This document shows positions 7,203 through 11,222 of a DNA stretch of 11,222 nt, piece by piece. The notes beneath the pieces are model-generated. The model was not told where the DNA came from, ran no database searches, and was given only the letters and a program-made list of their open reading frames with translations. Source of the DNA: an uncultured Eubacteriales bacterium (GTDB lineage Bacteria; Bacillota; Clostridia; Lachnospirales; CAG-274); contig CABVAP010000072.1 of assembly GCA_902496345.1 (NCBI GenBank), positions 1 through 11,222 on the forward strand, written 5' to 3'. A program made the position numbers and the translations under genes. Each line of letters starts with the position of its first letter. Positions within the stretch are counted from its first letter, which is position 1.

Positions 7203-7655
7203 ATGGTGGATACAAAAGATGTTATATTTGAACTTCGAACAAAAAAGGGGTTATCACAAGATGAACTTGCAAAAAAGATATTTGTTACAAGGCAGGCTGT
7301 TTCACGTTGGGAAAATGGTGAAACAACTCCCAATACGGAAACTTTGAAATTACTGTCTAAGTTATTTGATGTTTCTATAAATACGCTTTTAGGCTCACCA
7401 AGACAATTGCTATGTCAATGTTGTGGTATGCCCCTTGAAGATTCGACAACAAGTAAAGAAACAGACGGAACATATAACGAGGAATACTGCAAATGGTGCT
7501 ACTCTGGTGAAACATTTGCATATAAGAATATGGATGATTTAATTAATTTTTGTGTTGAAAATATGGCTACCGAAAGTTGGCCAGCAGAACAAGTTAGAAA
7601 ACATATGGAAGCTGTTTTGCCTAAATTAAAATATTGGAAAAATTTAAATAAGTAG
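7203..7655 (+). CDS. XRE-family HTH regulator with C-terminal zinc-ribbon domain
   Basis: This 150-residue protein has an N-terminal Cro/C1-type helix-turn-helix (about residues 7-60; GLSQDELAKKIFVTRQAVSRWENG). The C-terminal part begins CQCCGMPLED and contains YCKWCY. Cys71, Cys74, Cys96 and Cys99 form a CxxC...CxxC zinc-ribbon pattern like the Pfam family 'putative zinc ribbon domain' (PF12674). The combination is common in Bacillota and is probably a DNA-binding regulator with a structural or sensing zinc site. Its ligand and targets are unknown. AAGGAGG (7190-7196) lies six bases before the ATG. The gene stands alone, with its own promoter candidate and terminator. Confidence 0.9.
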   Translation: MVDTKDVIFELRTKKGLSQDELAKKIFVTRQAVSRWENGETTPNTETLKLLSKLFDVSINTLLGSPRQLLCQCCGMPLEDSTTSKETDGTYNEEYCKWCYSGETFAYKNMDDLINFCVENMATESWPAEQVRKHMEAVLPKLKYWKNLNK

Positions 7656-7679
7656 TGTTGATATGATTCATATTATTTG

Positions 7680-7724
7680 CCCTTTGAAAGAAGAATAAAT
7701 CTTTTTTTAAAGGGTATTTTTTTA
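7680..7724 (+). terminator. Terminator of the XRE-type gene
   Basis: CCCTTT and AAAGA (7680-7691) pair with the TCTTT...AAAGGG segment (7700-7714), followed by TATTTTTTT. The truncated toxin copy starts immediately after it. Confidence 0.7.
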
Positions 7725-7730
7725 ATAGAA

Positions 7731-7778
7731 ACATTTTTGTCAGCATTGTTGGTATACAATATATGCAGAAAAAAATAG
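7731..7778 (+). pseudogene. 3' remnant of a type I toxin gene
   Basis: Fifteen codons and a TAG read TFLSALLVYNICRKK, matching the end of the intact toxin (TFLLALLTYISRKK) in the same frame with one extra codon. No ATG or ribosome binding site precedes it, and the upstream sequence is the terminator of the XRE gene. It is a decayed duplicate that lost its promoter, leader and first half. Confidence 0.7.
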
Positions 7779-7854
7779 TAGCCCTCCGTGCTAAGATGAG
7801 GCTACTATTTTTATAGTATCACAAGTCGGCTATCTTTCGATTGCCTTTTCTTAT
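7769..7854 (-). ncRNA. Candidate orphan antitoxin RNA (copy 1)
   Basis: On the minus strand, TTGACA (7884-7889) and TATAAT (7861-7866) are separated by 17 bases, a perfect consensus promoter. It would start an RNA near 7854. That RNA ends at the hairpin AAATAGTAGCC/GGCTACTATTT (7773-7783 with 7800-7810), followed on this strand by seven T, for about 86 nt. It closely matches the antisense RNA of the intact module, but its own partner toxin is reduced to 15 codons. It could act in trans on the intact toxin mRNA. The promoter and terminator are read directly; the function is inferred. Confidence 0.65.
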
Positions 7855-7860
7855 GTCCAC

Positions 7861-7889
7861 ATTATAGTATGTTATTTCTTAATTGTCAA
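7861..7889 (-). promoter_or_regulatory. Consensus promoter of antisense RNA copy 1
   Basis: -35 TTGACA and -10 TATAAT with a 17-base spacer on the minus strand. It is back-to-back with the toxin promoter, whose -35 starts only ten bases further right. Confidence 0.8.
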
Positions 7890-7899
7890 TGTATTATAG

Positions 7900-7928
7900 T
7901 TGCAAATTATAACAAATTATGATATTAT
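7900..7928 (+). promoter_or_regulatory. Toxin mRNA promoter
   Basis: TTGCAA (7900-7905), a 17-base spacer and TATTAT (7923-7928) predict a start near 7935. That leaves a leader of about 100 bases before the toxin ATG. The promoter is weaker than the two antisense promoters, as expected for a toxin under antisense control. Confidence 0.65.
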
Positions 7929-7934
7929 GCTATA

Positions 7935-8038
7935 TGAGGTAATCGAAACAAGGCTACTATGCCTACTAGCCGACTTGCCATATTTTTATATGGGAAGGAG
8001 GTGACACCAAAAATCTAAAAAGATTGGAGGTGTTTGTT
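7935..8038 (+). promoter_or_regulatory. Structured toxin leader that mimics the antitoxin and can hide the ribosome binding site
   Basis: The leader contains TAATCGAAAC (7940-7949), GGCTACTAT (7952-7960) and TAGCCGACTT (7967-7976). These are complementary to TTTCGATT, ATAGTAGCC (8143-8151) and AAGTCGGCTA (8191-8200) at the 3' end of the same transcript. A hairpin CCATAT/ATATGG follows (7978-7993). AAGGAGGTGA (7995-8004) is a near-perfect ribosome binding sequence with no start codon at proper distance. CACC (8005-8008) and AATCT (8012-8016) can pair with AGATT (8021-8025) and GGTG (8029-8032), covering the real site GGAGG (8026-8030). This resembles the self-inhibited mRNAs of known type I toxins. 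Confidence 0.6.
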
Positions 8039-8146
8039 ATGTCTGATATTGCAGTAATAGCTTTAATAGCACTTATTGTGAACAGTATTTTTTCAATGGG
8101 AACATTTTTGCTAGCATTGTTGACATACATAAGTAGAAAAAAATAG
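8039..8146 (+). CDS. Small hydrophobic type I toxin-like peptide (holin-like)
   Basis: This 35-residue peptide begins MSDIAVIALIALIVNSIF, continues SMGTFLLALLTYISRKK and ends at TAG 8144-8146. One hydrophobic membrane-spanning helix occupies about residues 4-30, followed by a basic SRKK tail, as in type I toxins such as TxpA, BsrG and the putative holin-like toxin family. GGAGG (8026-8030) is eight bases before the ATG. A terminator hairpin begins at the stop codon, and a convergent antisense RNA overlaps the last codons and the 3' end. The peptide would be predicted to insert in the membrane and stop growth if overproduced. Family assignment rests on composition, size and gene organisation, not on a database match. 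An upstream in-frame TTG (8024) and GTG (8030) are less likely starts. Confidence 0.72.
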   Translation: MSDIAVIALIALIVNSIFSMGTFLLALLTYISRKK

Positions 8147-8183
8147 TAGCCCTCCGACCAAAGAGCGAGCTACTATTTTTATA
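8141..8183. terminator. Bidirectional terminator shared by toxin mRNA and antisense RNA
   Basis: AAATAGTAGC (8141-8150) pairs with GCTACTATTT (8169-8178). A T-run follows on the plus strand and a seven-T run on the minus strand. The toxin stop codon lies within the stem. Confidence 0.8.
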
Positions 8184-8195
8184 GTACAAAAAGTC

Positions 8196-8221
8196 GGCTA
8201 TCGTTTCGATTGCCTTTTCTT
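8196..8221 (+). terminator. Second hairpin, likely true 3' end of toxin mRNA
   Basis: GGCTATCG (8196-8203) pairs with CGATTGCC (8207-8214) except one T-T mismatch and is followed by TTTTCTT. If the mRNA reads through the first hairpin, it would end here. The overlap with the antisense RNA would then be almost complete, and the 3' segments complementary to the leader would be included. Confidence 0.5.
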
Positions 8222-8229
8222 ATGTTTAC

Positions 8230-8258
8230 ATTATAGTATGTTATTTCTTAATTGTCAA
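8230..8258 (-). promoter_or_regulatory. Consensus promoter of antisense RNA copy 2
   Basis: -35 TTGACA (8253-8258) and -10 TATAAT (8230-8235) on the minus strand with a 17-base spacer. It faces away from the flavoprotein gene, whose -10-like TATAAT is at 8278-8283. Confidence 0.82.
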
Positions 8259-8277
8259 TTGTTTTAAAATTTTATCT

Positions 8278-8283
8278 TATAAT
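8278..8283 (+). promoter_or_regulatory. -10 element candidate for the flavoprotein gene
   Basis: A perfect TATAAT lies 50 bases before the ATG. The DNA at the matching -35 position is poor and overlaps the divergent antisense promoter's -35, so the promoter may be weak or need an activator. Confidence 0.4.
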
Positions 8284-8332
8284 TTTGCTAGATGTACACA
8301 AAAATTCTATTTTTATTTTGGAGGAAAGTTTT

Positions 8333-8902
8333 ATGTATACAGTTATTTTAAATGGTTCACCAAGAAAAGACGGTGACACAAGAAAACTGATTGATATGGT
8401 GACTGATAAATTAAATTCTGATTTTAAAGTTATTGATACTTTTTTTGAAGATATAAAGCCTTGTAATGATTGCCGAAAATGTCATAGTTCTAATAGCTGC
8501 TCAATTAATGATGATATGACGAAATTTTTTGATGATATTATTTCTGCTGATAACATTATCCTTGCATCACCTTTACATTATTCTATGTTTACAGCTAGTT
8601 TATTGAGCTGTGTGTCAAGATTTCAATATTTCTTTGTTTCTAAATATATAAGAAAAGATGAATCTTTTGAATTAAAGAAAAAAAGGGGGTATTTAATACT
8701 TACAGGTGGGGGAGCAACAAAGGACTTTTATCCGATAGAAAAGGTTTCTAAGCTTATTTTAAGGCAAGTTAATGCGACACTTGAGGATAGCATTAGATAT
8801 ATTGATACAGACGACTTTCCACTTGCTGAATTTGATAGCTTTGATGAGGAAAGAAAAAAAATACTAATAAATGAAGTTGACAGATTTGTTAAAAATTTTT
8901 AA
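8333..8902 (+). CDS. Iron-sulfur flavoprotein / NADPH-dependent FMN reductase family
   Basis: I start this 189-residue protein at ATG 8333 after GGAGG. The in-frame TTG at 8252 lies inside the antisense promoter and has no ribosome binding site. The fold is flavodoxin-like: a first strand leads to NGSPRKDGDTRKL (residues 7-19), the FMN phosphate-binding loop, and ASPLHYSMFTA (79-89) is the usual second flavin contact. Cys44, Cys47, Cys50 and Cys56 form CX2CX2CX5C, which fits the compact [4Fe-4S] motif of archaeal and clostridial iron-sulfur flavoproteins (Isf, CX2CX2CX4-7C). It probably moves electrons between NAD(P)H or ferredoxin and an acceptor, possibly in oxidative stress defence. The exact partner is unknown. 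No clear terminator follows. Confidence 0.88.
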   Translation: MYTVILNGSPRKDGDTRKLIDMVTDKLNSDFKVIDTFFEDIKPCNDCRKCHSSNSCSINDDMTKFFDDIISADNIILASPLHYSMFTASLLSCVSRFQYFFVSKYIRKDESFELKKKRGYLILTGGGATKDFYPIEKVSKLILRQVNATLEDSIRYIDTDDFPLAEFDSFDEERKKILINEVDRFVKNF

Positions 8903-9024
8903 AGTTACTGTGGAGATTTTGTTATATATACGGTAAAATATAGAATATAAATTTAGTTATGATTTATTTATTATTTGACGTGATTTGATATGTTGTTTTT
9001 TGACAAAATGAAAGGGGTAAAAAA

Positions 9025-9555
9025 ATGTGCGTTAGAAAAAATATTATTTTACTTATACTTATTTACTTGATAGGAAGCATTTTATCGGGTTGTCAAGAAA
9101 CGAACTATACTACCGAAGAAGATACTGAAAATCTTCCACAGATTGTTGTTGGGAGTGACGATTATCCACCTTTTAATTATTTAGACGTGAACGGCAACCC
9201 AACAGGTATTGATGTTGACCTTGCAAAAGAAGCTTTTAAGCGATTAGGCTATAACGCTGTCTTTTCTAAAATAGATTGGGCAAATAAAGATATACTTGTT
9301 GATAACCGTAGCATAGATTGTATTTGGGGTTGTTTCTCTATGAAAGGTAGGGAAAACGACTACAAGTGGGCTGGTCCTTATATGATAAGCAGACAGGTTG
9401 TTGCTGTAAATGTGAATAGTGATATTAAAAAACTTAGTGATTTAGAGGGTAAAACCATTGCTGTTCAAGCAACATCAAAGCCTGAAAGTAGTTTTCTTAA
9501 TCGAACTGACAGTAAAATTCCAAATGTTAAGGAAATGTATAGCATAGTTAACTAG
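9025..9555 (+). CDS. Truncated solute-binding lipoprotein domain (SBP_bac_3 type)
   Basis: These 176 residues start with a lipoprotein signal: MCVRK, a hydrophobic stretch, and LSGC with the lipidated Cys23. The mature part begins IVVGSDDYPPFNYLD and continues GIDVDLAKEAFKRLGY, then DLEGKTIAVQ, all typical of family 3 periplasmic amino-acid-binding proteins. It stops at TAG 9553 after NVKEMYSIVN. A normal domain runs on for about 100 more residues to complete the second lobe, so the ligand cleft would be incomplete. AAAGGGG (9011-9017) is well placed before the ATG. The fragment may be translated but is unlikely to bind ligand. It probably formed the sensor part of a hybrid kinase. Confidence 0.75.
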   Translation: MCVRKNIILLILIYLIGSILSGCQETNYTTEEDTENLPQIVVGSDDYPPFNYLDVNGNPTGIDVDLAKEAFKRLGYNAVFSKIDWANKDILVDNRSIDCIWGCFSMKGRENDYKWAGPYMISRQVVAVNVNSDIKKLSDLEGKTIAVQATSKPESSFLNRTDSKIPNVKEMYSIVN

Positions 9556-9589
9556 AATTAATTATGACTCTACAAACTACTATGGTGCT

Positions 9590-10495
9590 ATGGATAAATG
9601 TATTGATTACTACATTTATATTTATATACCAGAGTCTTATATATTCAGGTCACTCACTGGAGATATGCTATATGCACTTTCTATTTGTATAGTTTTGGTC
9701 GTTATTGTAGAGGGAATCCGTAGAAGACTAAAAAAAGCTCATTTAATTGAAAAAAACAGAAGAGAAGAAGAATACAAAAAAAAGCTTATAGGGGCAGCAC
9801 AAAAAGCTGAACGAGCGAATTTAGCCAAAACTGAGTTTTTGCAGAGAATGAGCCACGATATTCGAACACCAATTAACGCCATACGTGGAATGATTGAAAT
9901 TGGTGACCACTACGCTGATGATTTAAAAAAACAGGCAGATTGTCGCAAGAAAATTTGGGAGGCTTCGAGTTTTTTGCTTGAACTTATTAATGAAGTTCTT
10001 GATATGGGAAAACTTGAGTCTGGAGAGGTTAAACTTGAAAATGAAAAGTTTAACTTGTATGACATACTAGAAGAAATTATTCACGTTGTTAAAAAATTGG
10101 CAAGTGAGCGTGGCATTAAAATTATTGTTAAAAAATATCAAGTTAAAAATTGGCACTTGATAGGAAGTCCATTTCATATAAAGCGTATGCTTATGAATAT
10201 ATTAAGCAATGCTGTTAAATACAACAAGGAAAATGGAAAAATTATTATAGACTGCAAGGAGATTGACTCAGATGATAATAAAGCTATAATTAAATTTATT
10301 TGCAAAGATACAGGTATTGGTATGAGCGAGGAGTTTCAAAAACATATCTTTGAACCTTTTACTCAAGAACCTAGTGGTGCTAGGTCCTCTTATGCCGGAA
10401 CGGGTCTTGGTATGTCTATAACAAAGAGTCTTGTTGATAAAATGAACGGTACTATTACTTTTGAAAGTAAAAAAAAATGTTGGTACAACATTTAA
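9590..10495 (+). CDS. Histidine kinase fragment of hybrid sensor kinase (frameshifted)
   Basis: The frame is open from 9548, and the first ATG (9590) has no ribosome binding site, so independent translation is doubtful. The end of a sensor region (YYIYIYIPESYIF) leads into a membrane helix (about residues 25-42) and a coiled linker. The HisKA H-box is FLQRMSHDIRTPINAI with His89. HATPase_c follows, with the N-box around Asn207, G1 box DTGIGM (240-245), the EPFTQ motif and G2 box GTGLGMSI (270-277). The kinase core is thus intact. Just after it, the frame runs off through nine A (10469-10477) into CWYNI and a stop, where NVGTTFN is expected. The upstream sensor segment looks unlike the binding domain before it. 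Confidence 0.78.
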   Translation: MDKCIDYYIYIYIPESYIFRSLTGDMLYALSICIVLVVIVEGIRRRLKKAHLIEKNRREEEYKKKLIGAAQKAERANLAKTEFLQRMSHDIRTPINAIRGMIEIGDHYADDLKKQADCRKKIWEASSFLLELINEVLDMGKLESGEVKLENEKFNLYDILEEIIHVVKKLASERGIKIIVKKYQVKNWHLIGSPFHIKRMLMNILSNAVKYNKENGKIIIDCKEIDSDDNKAIIKFICKDTGIGMSEEFQKHIFEPFTQEPSGARSSYAGTGLGMSITKSLVDKMNGTITFESKKKCWYNI

Positions 10496-10970
10496 CATAA
10501 TTGTCCCTTTTGAAATTGACAAAGATGTTTCTGTTAATTTTAAAAGAGTTGATATTAAAAATAAAGTTTCTCTCTCCGGGGTTAAAGTTCTTATAGCTGA
10601 AGACAATGAGCTAAATATGGAGATTGCAGAATTTATAGTAAAAAATGTTGGTGCTGAGGTCGTCAAGGCTACAAATGGTCAAGAAGTGTTAGATATTTTT
10701 TCTAAGTCAAAGATTGGTGAAATTAGTATTATACTTATGGATATTATGATGCCTGTTATAGACGGACTTGAGGCAACACGACAAATTCGTTTACTTGACA
10801 GAGAAGATGCGAAGAGTGTACCTATTTTGGCTATGACAGCAAATGCTTTTGCAGAAGATAGAACAAGTGCTTTCGACGCTGGAATGAACGAACATTTTGC
10901 AAAACCTCTGGATTCAGGGTTATTACTTAAAACAATGGAAAGGTATATTAAAAATACTGAACAGTTTTAA
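10461..10970 (+). CDS. Response regulator receiver domain fragment (kinase C-terminus)
   Basis: The first residues (NVGTTFNIIVPFEI) are the last strand of the kinase ATPase domain, so this is the downstream part of the same gene and not a separate regulator. After a linker, the receiver domain spans about residues 41-165. It has VLIAEDNELN with the acidic pocket, phosphoacceptor Asp94 in LMDIMMPVIDG, Thr126 in AMTANAF and Lys148 in FAKPLD, so it is complete by key residues. No output or HPt domain follows. No ribosome binding site precedes the apparent TTG start at 10461. Expression would need slippage at the A-run or coupled reinitiation. Confidence 0.78.
   Translation: MKVKKNVGTTFNIIVPFEIDKDVSVNFKRVDIKNKVSLSGVKVLIAEDNELNMEIAEFIVKNVGAEVVKATNGQEVLDIFSKSKIGEISIILMDIMMPVIDGLEATRQIRLLDREDAKSVPILAMTANAFAEDRTSAFDAGMNEHFAKPLDSGLLLKTMERYIKNTEQF
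10469..10477 (+). other. Run of nine A causing the kinase/receiver frameshift
   Basis: Eight A would give AGT AAA AAA AAT GTT and one continuous kinase-receiver protein, while nine shift the frame to an early stop at 10493-10495. Such runs are prone to polymerase slippage, phase variation and sequencing error. Confidence 0.75.
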
Positions 10971-10993
10971 AACAATGGTTTTTGTTGGGTAGA

Positions 10994-11222
10994 TAAATTG
11001 GGGGTTGTCGATTAAAAGACCGTGGGACTTTGTCCCACCACCCTACTAGCTTTTTGAAAAAAGCTAGGCAAAAACTTTTGCCGGAAACTATCGTTTCCTG
11101 TCTTGCTGTCGCCTTATGTAAGCAAAAATAAAATTCTTGCAAAAGCTTTATTTTTACCAAAATAAATTACAAATATATCGTAATTAAAATTAAATTGCCT
11201 ACAAACTGCCAAATGTCGGGGG
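10994..11222 (-). repeat. Structured intergenic repeat, short copy (right edge, inverted)
   Basis: Read on the minus strand from 11222, this is the same element as the left edge, without the 133-base arm. The outer stem closes directly (CTAGCTTTTT, a short loop and its complement, about 11045-11066). Its hairpin 11022-11028/11032-11038 reads GTGGGAC/GTCCCAC where the left copy has GTGGGGC/GCCCCAC, a two-sided change that keeps pairing. It begins about 24 bases after the receiver stop and continues to the window end, so its outer boundary is not seen. A 70-codon open frame within it is judged accidental. Confidence 0.88.

Larger units (their letters stand above)
7730..7890. repeat. Direct repeat copy 1: truncated toxin end plus antisense-RNA unit
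   Basis: This roughly 160-base block is nearly the same as 8101-8259. It covers the end of the toxin gene, the bidirectional terminator, the second hairpin and the antisense-RNA promoter. Differences are concentrated in the toxin codons and the terminator loop, while stems and promoter are preserved. Confidence 0.85.
8137..8223 (-). ncRNA. Candidate antisense RNA antitoxin (copy 2)
   Basis: A perfect minus-strand promoter lies just right (TATAAT 8230-8235, TTGACA 8253-8258, 17-base spacer). It would start an RNA near 8223 running convergently into the toxin gene. The RNA ends at the hairpin over 8141-8178, where the minus strand has seven T, giving about 87 nt. It is fully complementary to the last toxin codons and the 3' untranslated region. 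It forms a 5' hairpin from 8214-8196. A short antisense RNA from a stronger promoter overlapping the toxin 3' end is the classic TxpA/RatA and BsrG/SR4 layout. Confidence 0.72.
8101..8259. repeat. Direct repeat copy 2: intact toxin end plus antisense-RNA unit
   Basis: Near-identical partner of 7730-7890. Both share the toxin C-terminal codons, the AAATAGTAGC terminator stem, the GGCTATC...GATTGCC hairpin and the antisense promoter. The spacing suggests a tandem duplication of the module followed by loss of the first toxin's front part. Confidence 0.85.
9025..10970 (+). pseudogene. Broken hybrid sensor kinase locus (binding domain - kinase - receiver)
   Basis: Three consecutive open frames carry, in order, the pieces of one BvgS/EvgS-like hybrid kinase: a solute-binding domain, a membrane segment with kinase core, and a receiver. 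The first break (around 9548-9590) is a frame change with about half of the binding domain missing. The second (10469-10477) is a run of nine A where eight would restore SKKNVGTTFN and join kinase to receiver. Only the first piece has a ribosome binding site. The locus is therefore most likely a decayed or rearranged single gene. A sequencing error in the A-run, or slippage there, could change that view for the second break only. Confidence 0.72.

Noticed and set aside
7681..7778. A longer TTG-started version of the copy 1 toxin
   Set aside because: The frame is open upstream, but those codons are the terminator of the XRE gene, no ribosome binding site is present, and the residues do not match the intact toxin's first half.
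7730..8259. CRISPR array or insertion-sequence ends
   Set aside because: Only two repeat units of about 160 bases, with promoters and terminators inside and no spacers, transposase or target duplications. An RNA-gene duplication explains it better.
8252..8332. Upstream TTG start adding 27 residues to the flavoprotein
   Set aside because: It overlaps the antisense RNA promoter and lacks a ribosome binding site; the ATG at 8333 has GGAGG and begins right at the flavodoxin strand.
10948..11160. A 70-codon minus-strand open frame in the right repeat copy
   Set aside because: It lies almost wholly in the hairpin-rich repeat, has no ribosome binding site, and the left copy's same frame diverges at the arm insertion and ends early. 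Base pairing, not codons, appears conserved.

Overview
The window is AT-rich with clostridial-type signals: AGGAGG-like ribosome binding sites, TTGACA-N17-TATAAT promoters, strong Rho-independent terminators and a greA-lysS operon. LigA carries an unusual WKLDG active site and NPRNLCSG motif that I associate with Lachnospiraceae and relatives. An anaerobic Bacillota (Clostridia, probably Lachnospiraceae) is the best guess. No rRNA, tRNA or CRISPR array is visible.

Layout. Positions 14-372 and 10994-11222 are two inverted copies of one structured, non-coding repeat at the two edges of the window. Between them lie a housekeeping block (cold-shock protein, TTG-started NAD+ DNA ligase, greA-lysS), a 300-base gap with a likely attenuator-type leader, a small alpha/beta hydrolase, an AraC-type regulator with a GyrI-like effector domain, and an XRE regulator with a zinc ribbon. 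A compact small-RNA locus at 7730-8259 follows, then an iron-sulfur flavoprotein. The last block is a broken sensory system: a truncated solute-binding lipoprotein, a histidine kinase fragment and a receiver domain, separated by a rearrangement and a frameshift in a run of nine A.

The most interesting region is 7730-8259. It encodes a 35-residue hydrophobic peptide that was too short for ordinary gene calling. A convergent antisense RNA with a perfect consensus promoter overlaps its 3' end, as in type I toxin-antitoxin modules of the TxpA/BsrG/holin-like kind. Just upstream is a second, nearly identical antisense-RNA unit whose toxin is reduced to its last 15 codons, so an orphan antitoxin seems to have been kept. 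The toxin leader also carries three segments that imitate the antitoxin and could pair with the toxin mRNA's own 3' end, plus a hairpin that can hide the ribosome binding site.

The second notable signal is the terminal repeat. The copies differ by one base over their first 169 positions, show a compensatory base-pair change in one hairpin, and differ by a 133-base folded arm inserted exactly inside a stem. This points to selection on structure in RNA or single-stranded DNA, and to an element present in several copies in the genome.
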